Source of the DNA: Phellopilus nigrolimitatus
Taxonomy: Eukaryota > Basidiomycota > Agaricomycetes > Hymenochaetales > Hymenochaetaceae
Direction of reading: 5' to 3'
Length of the DNA stretch: 64,000 bases
Assembly: GCA_021029095.1 (NCBI GenBank)
Contig: JAJOHG010000083.1
Coordinates: 53,732 to 117,731 of the forward strand
Of the stretch, positions 21,744-32,817 are shown piece after piece. The notes under the pieces are model-generated. The model was given only the letters and a program-made list of their open reading frames with translations, was not told the DNA's origin and did no database searches. The position numbers were made by a program, and so were the translations under genes. Positions within the stretch are counted from its first letter, which is position 1, and every line of letters starts with the position of its first letter.

Positions 21744-24705
21744 TCAGCTATCTGCCTCGGTCGTAGGCAGAGGCCGGACCTGCGGGAACCAAGCGCAGAC
21801 TTTCGGATTCCACTCGAGCGCCACCGAGTCATCGAGCTGCGCACTGCTAGCAGCGCTCGCCCCTTGCTTCAGGCTAGAGCAGGCGAGCAACAGGCCGCCT
21901 AAATGCTGAATAACGAAGCCGTGAGAATCCAAAATTGCAATTTAAGCAAAGGAGCGGGGAGGCCTACGTGCTGCGTAAAATCCACACGGCACAGCTGGAG
22001 GGAGAAGTCAAGTTCGGCCGCCAGCCCTAGGTGGACCAGGTGCAGCAGTGCGCTGTCAAACAGACCCGCGGCCCTCTTCCATCTCTCGCTCTAATTTACA
22101 CCGACCAAAGATCAGAATAAAATGAGACCTTGTCGGGCCATATTACAGCTAATAAAAATGCGGATTACGCACCGGCTCCCCTCGAAGTGTCTTCCTCTCC
22201 TGACGGAGGTACGCACGGAAGTCAGGCAAGAACGGGTCCGGCGTGAGTATCGCCTCGAAGTCCTTCCGCAGCGCCCATTTGTACCGCACCGTGAAATTTG
22301 TCCACCGCCGCGCGGCGTCGAACTTCGGCGGACGGCACAGGACCTGTCCAAATTTAATGTCGTGAGTACGTATGCGTGCATAGTTATTCCCGAAGATGAG
22401 AACGACCCCTTACAAGAAAGCAGCCGAACGACATCTCCTTCAAGACTGTGGCGTACTGCAGCTGCACCGTAAGGTGGCCGTGGGCCGGCGTATCTGGAAT
22501 CATCACATTGATTTCGTTTAAAAACAGGAGGACGTTCGCGATAGTAACACGCACCTTCTGGAACAAGGTACAGCAGGTCACGCAGGATGGCCTCGTGGCC
22601 GCTGAGGACGCGCGCGAGGTACCAGTACGCGAAGGGCCGCTCATCCGACGCGTACAGCGCCAGCTCGAACCCAGACAGCACGATATCCCGGAGGACGTGC
22701 GCGCGCCAGTGCAGGACAGCGAGCGGGATGCACTTCAGCACTCTCGAGTCCGAGACATCCTTATATTTTATTTTAACAAGTCTTGCGGTAAGTGGGAAAA
22801 ATCGGAGCTTTGGCTGGTGGACTGTTCGCTCACCCGAGGAGCGACCTTCGCGACCAGCAGCAGTGCGTTCTCGTAGATGACGTGCCAGTCGAGGGACGTC
22901 TTCATTGAATGGCGGCGCTGGCGGGGCCGGTTGTGATAGGATGCCCAGATGTGCTGGAGCACGAACTTATGCTCCATGGTTAGCTGAAGCCCGACGTGTC
23001 AGGAAAAAATAAAAGAAATTGCTGACTCTTGCCAACGTATTATGGAAGTCCTCGTACGCCTGCGCCGCCGCGCTGAAGGGCCGGTTTTCGAATAATGATG
23101 CGAGGTGGCCGGGCGGGATATGCGCCGTTTCGAAGAAGAACCGCTCGACGAGCCAGATAATGGGAAAGCGATCTAGGATGTTTATGCCGCCGGAAAAGAC
23201 AGTCTGTCCACTTTTCTCAGCCCGAATATTCCTCAAAGGGGAGAAGAAAATAAAAGAAATACCTGCACTACCGACCTCACGAAGGGCAGCCGACTCGGCG
23301 TGTATTTCGAATTGCTCGCGCGCACGATTCCCGCCGCCTGAACAAAAAATGCTGTTTCATACGTCGCGAACCAAGAACGAACTGGGGAAAGATACTCACG
23401 TTCCAAGCAAGCAAGCTCTCGCACCCCGACAGGCGGAACACGAGCTCCCAGCCGTCTAGCAGGCCTTCGATGGCGCGCCACGCCTCTTCTTGCGGGGGCA
23501 GCACCAGGGGCCGCAGCGGCATGATCGAGTGGAGTTGGCGCGTGATGTGTGGGTCGAACGCGGCGTGTGCGCGGGAGCATACGCAAGGCGGCGGCACTAC
23601 ACGGAGCTGGATCGCGGCGAGCAGGGCGCGCGCTTCGGTCACGAGCGGGACGATGGAAGATGTTCTGTGCGGGAGCTCAAGCGCGTAGAGCCGGAGCAGA
23701 GCCTGAGTATGTAGTGTTATGAAGGAAGACAACGGTTTTTACTATCATTGGCGTGCAAGGGCTCACTTTGCGAAGCTGGATCCTGTGGAGCAGCTCTTCG
23801 CGGAGGGGCAGGTCGCTAGCTGTCGGCTCGTCAGAGGCATTCGTGTGATGAAGAGAGGGTAAAGGAAACGCACTTTCATCTGAGTCCAGCCACACTTCTG
23901 CCTCTTCCAAAAGGGTAACGATGCGTTGTGGGGCGATCCCTTCGCACATGGACACGTCTGACTTCTCACCCTGCCAATCTTCACACTAACAAACAAACAA
24001 ACAGTAGATGAGCGAGGGCCATGCGAAATATATTTATTTTGTTTACGTCGTGCACGTTCCCTTTGGTCAGCTCCCTGTACGCCAGGTCGCAGCACTTCAC
24101 CATACCCGCGATCCCTGGGCGCACGACGCGCGAGACGAGCTCCACCGCGCGGTCCGCCACGCCGCGCGGCGCGTCGGAGACGAGGGCAGCCAGGTGGTGC
24201 ATGTACAGGCACGTGAACACGGTCTGCGCGAGCGCATTCCCGGCGTGCCAGTGCATCTGTGTTTCGCAGGGCATAAACATAACGGCGGACGGACAGACGG
24301 CCGCGGGGGGCCATTTACCTCGCACGCCAGCGCCCGGTCGAGCACCCAGCAGACTTCGCCGGGATGCAGCGGGGCGAGCGGGTCGAACGGCGGATGCTGC
24401 TGTGCACCCGCTGGCAGCGCCGCGCCGCTGTCCATGCGGGGATCACCAATCTAAGTAGATCGGTTGCTTGAGCCGCCATACTCAAAGAGAAAAAAAAGTG
24501 TGCGCGACGCACCTCGACGGCGCTCATGGCCTCGTTCAGCGTGAATCCGTCCACGAGCAGCAGCTCGTCCAGTGCCATGTCTGCTCGCATTTTCAGCACG
24601 AGTTATATAAGCCGTTGCAGACTTTGTATGCTCGGACGCACCTTCCGAGGCCTCATCAAAAAGATGTGTGACATCGTCGAAATGCGGTCCTCCAGGCAGA
24701 TTCAT
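21744..24705 (-). CDS. NAA35: NatC N-terminal acetyltransferase auxiliary subunit Naa35/Mak10
   Basis: About ten exons. The start at 24705 gives MNLPGGPHFDDVTHLFDEAS, spliced to DMALDELLLVDGFTLNEAMS and then AVEIGDPRMDSG, the most conserved Mak10 block. Later exons carry CWVLDRALACEMHWHAGNAL, QTVFTCLYMHHL, RLPFVRSVVQ, SFGCFLVLCRPP and RRWTNFTVRYKWALRKDF. The end (WNPKVCAWFPQ) resembles the family's C-terminus. Naa35 anchors the NatC complex, which acetylates N-termini such as Met-Leu and Met-Ile on ribosomes. The length is in the family's normal range, roughly 700-750 aa. It shares a 285-bp divergent promoter with the endonuclease III gene. Confidence 0.92.
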
Positions 24706-24990
24706 CCTGAATGCGAGTGAAAATTTTGGTACAGACAGTATACAGGAAACAAGTCAGCAAAGCACAGAGCAGATTCAGATTTTAGAGGAAATCGGTAGCA
24801 TTGACGGGTGGCATAGAGACGAGCGCAAGACGCGTTAAGTAGGACGCAGCACGCGCGAGTAAGTATCGCTGTCGCCGTCGCCATCGTTGTCCACACTTTC
24901 CTTCGCGCAACCACCGAGCTCTCGAAACAGCCTCCCCCCAGAGAGATAAACCATATCAATTCTCAGACAATTCTGCAGACAATTTCTCGG
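24706..24990. promoter_or_regulatory. Shared divergent promoter, NAA35 (-) / NTH1 (+)
   Basis: This 285-bp interval between divergent start codons is the only space for both promoters. I see no specific conserved element. Confidence 0.45.
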
Positions 24991-26696
24991 ATGGCGCGCA
25001 AACGCTCCGCGTCCACGGCGCGGCTGAGCCTCGTCGCTCGGCCCAGCCCATACGACGCCGCCGTCACCCTCTTCGACGCCGCGGAGACAAGTCTCAACGG
25101 TTTCGCCAGTCCGCGGCGCTCGACGCGCACCAAAAAGGTCGTCGAGTACGCGGAGGTGGAGGCGGAGGAGGCGGAAGACAGCGAGGACGCCGCGCCGCCC
25201 GCGCCCGCAGATGTCTCACCTCAGAAACGCAGGCGCGCGAACGCGGGACGTCTCCCGCGGGAGCAGCCGCCGCCGCCGTCTCCGGCAAAGAAACGCAAGG
25301 CGGCCGTCGTGGACGTGAAGGCGGAGGAGGCAGACATCGAGGACGCCGTGCGCCCCGCGCCGGCGGGTGTCTCGGAGCCGGCGCGGACGGCGTCCGCGTC
25401 CCCGCGGAAGAGCAAGCCGCTGCGCACCGCGCTCGCCGCGCCGCACCCCGCGCCGGCACGTTGGGAGGAGGCATACGCCGCCGTCCGCGAGATGCGCGCG
25501 CGCTTCGTCGCGCCGGTTGATACGATGGGTTGCGCGTCGGCGCAGCTGCACGAGATCGACCCCGTGGTGCGTCCCTCCTCTTCGCTTGCCGTCCATCCGC
25601 CTTTTCATCTGATTCGGTCGCCGACTGCGCGTGTGCGTGTGCGTAGGGCCGGCGGGTGTCCACGCTCGTGTCGCTCATGCTCTCGTCGCAGACGAAGGAC
25701 GAGGTCACGGCCGCCGCGACCGCGCGGCTGCGCGCCGCGCTCGGGGGGAGCATCACCGTGCCCGCGCTCGTCGCCGCCGACGCGGACACGATCTCCAGCG
25801 CGATCGCGTCCGTAGGCTTCTGGCGGCGCAAGACACAGTGCGTACCTCCCAGCTTTCCTGCAGTCCACATGTCCCATATCTCACCCCTCACCCTCCCCAA
25901 AAATAATAATGAAAAACAACACAGGTACGTGAAGCAGGCGGCGCTGCGCCTGCGCGACGACTTCGCGTGCGATGTGCCCCAGACCGTCGACGAGCTGTGT
26001 TCGCTCCCGGGCGTCGGGCCAAAGATGGCCTTCCTGTGCCTACAGGCCGCGTGGAACATGTGCGTCTCCCTCCCCTCCCCCTCTCTCCGAAGCGCGGTGT
26101 CTGAAGAAACCTAAATTAAATACAGAAACGACGGCATCGGCGTCGACGTGCACGTCCACCGCATCACGAACCGGCTCGGGTGGCACGTCCCCCCGTCCAA
26201 GAACCCCGAAGAGACGCGGTAAATACCCCGCTTTCCTTTTTTCTTATGACCTGAACGACGATAACTAACTGTGCGGTTCGCCAAAAATCCAGGCTGAACC
26301 TCCAATCCTGGCTGCCGAAGGCGCTCCACCCCGAGATCAACCACCTGCTCGTCGGTTTCGGCCAGGCAAGCCCGCCTTCCCTTCTCCAATAATATACAAT
26401 ACATTGTTCTAACCTGTTCCCCCCTCCCACCGCCGCAGACGATCTGCCTCCCCGTCGGCCCACGCTGCGCCGACTGCGCGCTGAGCACAGACGCAGAGCT
26501 CTGCCCGAGCGCGCAGGCACCGCGGGCGAAGCAGAACCGCGCTCGCAAGGCCCTCCTGCTGCGCGCGGACGCGGACGCGCGCGCCGTTGGGCTCAAGGCG
26601 GAGGAGGCGGAGATGTTCTCCGCGCTCGCCTTTGAGGTGCACGCCATCAAAAACGAGAAGGAGGAGGAGAAAGAGCTTGGGGGGACGCTTTCCTGA
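24991..26696 (+). CDS. NTH1: Endonuclease III homologue (DNA glycosylase/AP lyase)
   Basis: Six exons (24991-25566, 25647-25837, 25925-26059, 26126-26218, 26293-26365, 26439-26696) give 441 residues. The first 190 residues are a low-complexity basic/acidic extension, probably nuclear or mitochondrial targeting. The core has the helix-hairpin-helix LPGVGPKMA with catalytic Lys at about 289, the catalytic Asp in VDVHVHRI (about 308), and an iron-sulphur set C-x6-C-x2-C-x8-C in [12 protein letters not shown]...C. The last spacing is longer than the usual x5. The enzyme removes oxidised pyrimidines in base excision repair. The fifth intron has a GC donor (CAG|GCAAGC at 26366). Its 3' end faces THI20 only 168 bp away. 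Confidence 0.94.
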
Positions 26697-26864
26697 CGGA
26701 CGGTCTTCTGATTTACTTGTGTAATTTTTAAATTATCCTATCTGGCTTTCTGTCTGCTATCGAAAATACTGTACACACCGCTCTTCCTTTCCGCTTTCCG
26801 TTTTTCTTCCTCCAGATACATATACACTACGCCTATATTCCTGCCTATTTTGTTTTGAAGACGT

Positions 26865-29045
26865 TCACGACAGGTCCATCGCCATGTCCCAGAATTGCTT
26901 TTCGAGGAGCGTGCACTTGCCCCACGTCTCCGTCCACTCCGCGAGGCGTCGCGGCGACGGCGGGTCCTCTGCTGCCGCGCGCTCGAGGAGGTCTGCCGCA
27001 AGCCACAAAAAGAGACAAAGCCAATCAACATGACGAAACGCAAGGGAGAGGGGGACGCACCCAAGCCCGTGCGCACTGCGGCCTGGTAGGGCGCGCCCGC
27101 GTAGTCCTCCATCCACTTGAGGTACGGGTTGCCCGCCCACACGACCCACGCGTCCGCACCGCCGCGCCTCGCTTCGGCCGCGAGCCAGCGCCCGACCTCG
27201 CCGTACCCGAGCAGGCACGCGGCGAGCGTGACGAGCAGCTTCGTCTCGTCGCCTTTTTTCCGTCCGCATTCGGGGGGATTTTTTCCGTTCAGGAGTTGTT
27301 AAGCGCGCCGCGGGGAGACGAAAGCGCGGCGCTCACCGTGCAGGCCCACGTCGAGGAGGTACGCGCCGTACGCGGCGGTCGCGGGCGACTCGGGCGTGCC
27401 CGTCTCGAGCTCCGCCTCGCCGACGCCGAGCGCGTCTGCGCAGTACGCGCGGTGCAGCGTGACTTCGCGCAGCACGTTCTGGATCGTCTCCGACGCGCGC
27501 GCGACGTCCGCGAAGCGGCGCGCCTTCGCCGTGAGCAGCCCGTACGCGCGCGCGTAGTACCGCAGGTACTGGTAGTCTTGCCTGGCGCGCGTCGTCATCA
27601 TCAGTTTTTTTTTCGGGGCTAGGGAGGGGGGAGCACGCACTTGATGAAGTGCAGGAAGTTCGCGCGCGGGAGCGTACCCGCGCCGAGCTGGCGCACGAAC
27701 GGGTGCTCGACGTACGCCTTCCACACGGGCGCGTTCGAGCGGATGAGCAGCGCCGTGAACGGGTACGGTGCGTCCGCCGTCGGGCTGCGGGAATACGTTC
27801 AATAAGCGTTCGCACTTCGGGAGAAGGACGCGTACAGCGGGACGCAGCGCGGAACGATCGCGTGCAGGTGGTTCAGCGGGCCGTGCGCACCCTTTCCGAG
27901 CGGGGCCGCCGTCTCGATCGCGCGGTGCGTGAACTCCCCCGCCGCGCGCACCGCGTCCGCGAGCGCGTGCCCGCGCGCGAGGAAGCACGCCGCCGCTGCG
28001 CTGAGCGTGCACCCCGTGCCGTGCGTGCTGCGCGAGGCGAGGCGCGGGCGCGCGAAGACGGTGTACGCGTCGGTGCCGCGCTCGTAGAGCACGTCAACGA
28101 CGAGCGGCGCGTCGTTGTCGTTTGCGTCCAAATCGGTGTCCGGGCGCAGGATCTCCATGTTCTGGTGCGCGCCGCCGGCCCAGTCGACGCGCACCGCGCC
28201 GGCGCCCGCGTTGGACGCGGCGAACGCGCGCATGTCGCGCGCGGACACGGCGAGGTGGCCGCCCTTCAGGAGGACCGCGCGCGCGCCGAGGGCACTCAAC
28301 TTGCGCGCGGCGCGCAGCGCGCCGTCGAGCGAATTGATGCGGCTCTCCGGCTGCGGGCTGGCGCCGGTGCCCACATCCGCGAGGAGCAGCTCGGCCTCGG
28401 CTATGTTCGGCGTGACGAGCGCGGCGAGCGGGAAGAGCTCCGCGGCGAGGACGCGCACGGCGTCTGGCGCGAGGAGCGTGTGGCCGGAGGTGGAGACGCA
28501 TACGGGGTCGACGACGAGCGGCGGCGCGTCCGCGCGCGCGGCGTAGAAGGCGCGCAGGGAGGCGGCAACGGCGCGCGCGGCTGCGGCGTCGTAGAGCATT
28601 CCCGTCTTGAAGGCGGCGACGCCCATGTCGTCGAGAACGGAGCGGAGCTGGCGGTTCAATATGAGCATATAATATACACGCTTAATTTATGAGAATATAT
28701 TGTCTTTGTTTTTCTAATAAATGTTTTTGAAAACAATATGTTATCATAGGCCCATTGACACCCGGGACGAACCTGCTGTTGGATGAACTCGGGCGGGGCC
28801 GGGTGTACGGCGTCGACGCCCGCTGTGCTCTGGGCTGTGAGCGCGGTGACGACGCTCGTGCCGTAGCACTGCAGCGCGGTGAACGTCTTGAGGTCGGCCT
28901 ACGCGTGCGTGCGAGCGTAAGAAAGGTGCGAGCGTAATAAAGCAAAGCGGGGCGTGCGCGACGCGGAACGCACCTGGATGCCCGCGCCGCCGCTCGAGTC
29001 CGAGCCGGCGATGGTCATCACGACTGGCGGGATGCTTTTCGACAT
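26865..29045 (-). CDS. THI20: Bifunctional HMP(-P) kinase / TenA thiaminase II, thiamine biosynthesis
   Basis: The start at 29045 ([20 protein letters not shown]) gives the ribokinase-like entry [20 protein letters not shown]. Then [39 protein letters not shown] and [20 protein letters not shown] are HMP-P kinase signatures; GTGC is the anion hole. The C-terminal half is a TenA domain: [65 protein letters not shown] and [13 protein letters not shown]. This fusion is the standard fungal Thi20/Thi21 layout: the kinase phosphorylates HMP twice and the TenA part salvages thiamine breakdown products. Several small introns interrupt it. I saw no upstream thiamine riboswitch. Confidence 0.94.
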
Positions 29046-29463
29046 GTCGAGGGCGAAGGCGATGGGGATGGGGAGAAAGAGGATCGGTCGGCGGAAATTT
29101 AGGCTTTACGGACTTTCGGAGTACGCACGTCATCGTTAGACCGTTATTGAATCATCTTTAGAATAGCTCTATCTAATAAATCTTCGATCTTACATAATAA
29201 TACCTAAGCGAAACCTTGAGAGCGATCTCTGAAAAAAATCTTGCCGAGCTGCCATAACTTGACTGCGTACACTGTAGTAAAGCTTAGATTTGACGAGTAT
29301 ATGTAAAATCGAAAAGCTTTAGTAGACACAGAACTTGGTGCAGCGACCGTTATGAGCTCGACATTTTCTCAAGATAAAGAACAATGCACAACGAGAGTCG
29401 GGTCAGATACAGAAAATAAATCACGATACATCGCAATGTAAAAACACACTCTCTCGAGAGATC
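29046..29463. other. Intergenic spacer between THI20 and the Zn2Cys6 gene
   Basis: The spacer is AT-rich without a supported ORF. It combines the THI20 promoter side and the 3' flank of the next minus-strand gene. Confidence 0.5.
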
Positions 29464-30125
29464 CTACATGAACGAGTCCCCGCTTCCAGGTGCAAAGAGG
29501 CTTAAGATGTCGAGCCATTCATCAGCAATGATTGGGCCATCGAAGCCACCGATCTGGCTAGCAGGCGCGTCCGCCGCAGCGTCATCGCTTGAGGTCTCAG
29601 CAACATAATTGGTAGCAGGGGCTACGATCGCACAATAAGTCTGTGGGTGGATAACCTCAGCTACTTCATTGCCGGAAGGAAAGGGTGGCTGTAGATGACT
29701 TATATCAGACGCGATGGATAGGGTTGGATCCAATGATATGTTTTGTACTCACCTGCAAGATGTCCGATGCACTTGCAGACAGTGGGGAATGCTGCACAAC
29801 TCTCGCTCGAGCAACCCTCCTTCTGGGCCTCCTCTCATTGTGAGGCGGGCAAACCACCCGAGCCTTAGCACAAGATTCGCAGTTCCCGTACGAGTACGGC
29901 GGCGACACATTGCACTAAATGGTTGCAAAATTAACATCTCGGTTTCGAGGAACACGGACAAAGTGGATTGACCTTCTTACGCATGTCCGCGCAAGTTGTG
30001 CACGGCTTCATGTTCCGTGTCGTTGGGGACTGAGATGTGTCGTTACTAGAAGACGGTTGTGGGTTGACTTCGAAAGTAGGCAGCTTGGCTGCACGTTCCC
30101 ATGGTTGATCGTTAGTCGACGACAT
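29464..30125 (-). CDS. Small Zn(II)2Cys6 zinc-cluster protein, 179 aa
   Basis: Three exons (30125-29973, 29914-29753, 29688-29464), all phase 0, give 179 residues. Splicing unites CTTCADMRKK with CNVSPPYSYGNCESCAKARV to make C42-x2-C45-x6-C52-x10-C63-x2-C66-x6-C73, an exact fungal Zn2Cys6 binuclear cluster. A basic linker NERRPRRRVARARV follows, typical of DNA-binding zinc-cluster factors. The C-terminus is acidic (EWLDILSLF) and could act as an activation region. There is no room for the usual large fungal transcription-factor regulatory domain. Function and targets are unknown. An upstream in-frame ATG at 30260 is less likely as start. Confidence 0.8.
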
Positions 30126-31355
30126 CGAGATGCAAGCAAGCAATGCGAGATGCAGAGTGAGTCGATGCGCTGGACTTGATAGCAACGTACAGGGTATCTG
30201 AGGAGATATCAAGAGCCATTCTGCTGCTTTTATGTCGGTTTGTGTCCTTGTTTTGATCACGGCACATTGTAATTGGAGAGTGGGTTTCGTTACTAAGTGC
30301 AGTTGAGGGAACTCATTTAGAACCTACGAGCCGCAGAAGCAGCGACGACGCCCGTGAGGGGAACGCCGGCATAGTCCGGTCGCGGTAGCGTGTGTCGGGT
30401 ACGCGTGAACAACCCCGTTTAGGAAGGGCGATGACCCAAGGCTCGTGGAAGAAGTAGACACAATGATTATCTTGAAATACAGGTGGGTCAGAAAAGTCTC
30501 TCTCCCCCCCCCCCCCCCCCCCCCCCCCTCTTCTCCCCCTAAAAAAGGAAGGCAGGTCCCGTCTGCCTTGTTCACATAAAAACAATGTCAAATAGTGTTT
30601 TACGTTGCATAATATTTGCTTTAGATGCATATTAGAAACATCCAATACATACTTGTAAACTATTTTTTGGATGTGTTGAGCTGGCAGCATACCATGGCAA
30701 TCGAAACGCGTTATCTCTCAATACAGTTCTTAACGCGATCATGATCTCAAATTTGGCGGGCAGTTTCGTGCAGATGAGGGAACTCATTTAGAACACGAGC
30801 CGCTATAGCAGTGACGACGCCCATGATAAGACGCGCCCAAAGAGGCAAAGGTTCGGTGATAGCGATCGCAGTAAGGTTGAAGGTTTAACGGATCTCTTCC
30901 GGAATAAACACTCAACAAAATAAGGCGCTTAAATAATAGCAGGGCACGATGAGACATCGAATAATGCAGGTAGACACTGCCAGGGAGATCCTCAGCCTCT
31001 TTTCCGGAAAACACTCACCAAAATAAGGCGCTTAACTAATAGCAGGGCACAATGAGACATCGAATAATGCAGGTAGACACTGCCAGGGAGATCCTCACAG
31101 CCTAACGCAAAGATGAAGTAGCTCGTTGTTGCTGACAGACGGAGGACGCCTGGAGGGTTATTACCAAATTTACCAAAAAGGGAAAGTCTCGAAAGCAGAT
31201 TCGGAATATAAAAGGCAATTTCCGATGCTTAATGGGGAGTTACTGCTCCTGTATAAGAAAGTTTTCGACAAGGAGAATCGAACTTGGCAGAGGCTCCCAA
31301 AAAACAGATGATGGGCACCCCACAAATCCACGGCCCTAAACAAAAAAGACCCGCG
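30126..31355. repeat. 1.2-kb repeat-rich intergenic region
   Basis: No gene is supported. A duplicated block (GAGGGAACTCATTTAGAAC ... GACGACGCCC) occurs near 30306-30353 and again near 30777-30823. Two tandem units of about 105 bp (30899-31003 and 31004-31105) share AAAATAAGGCGCTTAA and TCGAATAATGCAGGTAGACA. A run of 25 C residues lies at 30504-30528. The mixture suggests remnants of repeated elements, but I found no clear termini. Confidence 0.7.
30504..30528. repeat. Poly-C homopolymer, 25 bp
   Basis: Twenty-five consecutive C residues are followed by TCTTCTCCCCC. Such a tract is prone to slippage and could form G-quadruplex-like or i-motif structure; its true length may be misread. Confidence 0.85.
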
Positions 31356-32734
31356 TCAACTCAGCCCAACGAGCCGCCGCACGCGCGCCAGCGTACCCCT
31401 CGACATCTCCCGTGCTCTCTCCGCGCCGCTTCGCGCAAGCGCGTCCAGGTGAGCCGGCTCGGCGCGGAGCCTTAGAAACTCCGCGCGCGGGCCGCGCAGC
31501 GTCTCCTCCACCGCGTCTGCCACCGCGTCCTTCAGCGCGGCGTGGCCGCCGTCCCGGTAGCGCGCCGCGAGCGCGCGCGCGTCGCCGCCCGTGCAGCCCG
31601 CGAGCAGCGCGAGCAGGTTCGCGGTCCCCGGCCGGCGCGCAGGATCGTACTCGATGGTGTGTTCCGCGTCCGTCACCGCGCGCCGCAGCTTCGCGCGGAC
31701 CGCAGCGGCTGCGTCAGTGAGCAGGATGCGCGAGCCCGCGTCCGGCGCGGACTTGGACATCTTCGCGGCGGGGTCCGTCAACGAGAGCACGCGGCGCGAC
31801 GGGGCTGCGTGGGGGGAGCTGGCGTAAGCTGAATATAATGAAAGTGAAGAGCAACTGGGGGCCCGGACGCACTGAAGACGGCCTCGGGGAGCGGGAAGAG
31901 CGGAGCCCGGACGGTGCGGTTGAAGAGCGCCGCGAGGTCGCGGCAGAGCTCGAGGTGCTGCTGCTGGTCCGCGCCGACGGGGACGTGCGTCGACCGGTAG
32001 GCGAGGATGTCTGCGGCCTGCAGCACGGGGTACGTGAAGAGCCCCGTGTTCAGCAGCGCCTCGTCGACCTCCGACTCGGCGTTCGCGTTGCGCGAGACGG
32101 CCAGCCTGCTCTGTGCGCGTAAATTAAGATGAGATAAAAGTAAGCTATGTAGAAACGTATGCGCACCTTCCACGTCGTCATGCGTCGCAGGCGCCCGACG
32201 GGCGTCACGCAGTTCAGCAGCCACGCCAGCTCCGCGTGGTCGGGGTTCTACTCAATCCACAAATGTCATTCGTTTCTAAACCCACACAGGGACGGCGCGG
32301 TTACCTCGTCCTGGTGGAAGATGACGCAGCGCGCGGGGTCGAGCCCGACGGCGACGAGCGCGGCGAACATGTCGCGGCGCGCAGCGCGCAGTGCGCGCGG
32401 GTCCTGCGGGAGGGTGAGCGCGTGCCAGCCGACGACGGCGAAGAGCAGCGTGTCCTGCGCGCGCGCGGCGCGCTGCATGTGCACCCACGCCTGCAGCGCG
32501 CCGAGGTAGTTCCCGATCTGTTGCGGGCGCGTGCGCGCGGGCTCAGCCCCGGGTGCGGGCGCGGAGAGAGGGGTGCTGCGGACGCACGTGCGGGATACCT
32601 GTCGGCTGGATGCCGGAGAAGATGACGCGGGGCGGCGCCTCGGCGACGGCAGCGACGGGGTCTTCTGGCTTAAGTGTACTGGCGTGTCGGGACAGGCGGG
32701 GCGCTCTTGAGAGAAGAGAGCGCGCTCTCTGCAT
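31356..32734 (-). CDS. MSW1: Tryptophanyl-tRNA synthetase, mitochondrial
   Basis: The start at 32734 gives [20 protein letters not shown], a basic Ser/Arg-rich mitochondrial presequence. [13 protein letters not shown] is joined across the first intron to [11 protein letters not shown], forming the HxGN-type class I HIGH signature. [66 protein letters not shown] and AKMSKSAPD (the KMSKS loop) follow. It charges mitochondrial tRNA-Trp. The C-terminus ends [12 protein letters not shown] at 31356. Only 83 bp separate its start codon from that of the divergent Pol I subunit gene. Confidence 0.93.
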
Positions 32735-32817
32735 GGTGAAGGCAAGGGAAAAAGACGCGCCTCGCCAAATTTACTCACTTTCCATTTTCGGCTCTCCCGC
32801 CCACTCTCCCGCTCGCC
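32735..32817. promoter_or_regulatory. 83-bp divergent promoter, MSW1 (-) / RPA34.5-like (+)
   Basis: Only 83 bp separate two divergent start codons, so both 5' UTRs and core promoters must overlap or extend into the coding regions. The interval contains GCCTCGCCAAATTTACTCAC and pyrimidine-rich sequence. Confidence 0.55.

Noticed and set aside
27649..28692. 347-codon plus-strand ORF
   Set aside because: It is an Arg/Glu/Ala-rich mirror of the THI20 coding strand, caused by high GC at third positions.
26865..30125. A functional gene cluster around THI20
   Set aside because: The neighbours (DNA repair, zinc-cluster protein, tRNA synthetase) have no thiamine role; proximity is probably ordinary gene order.
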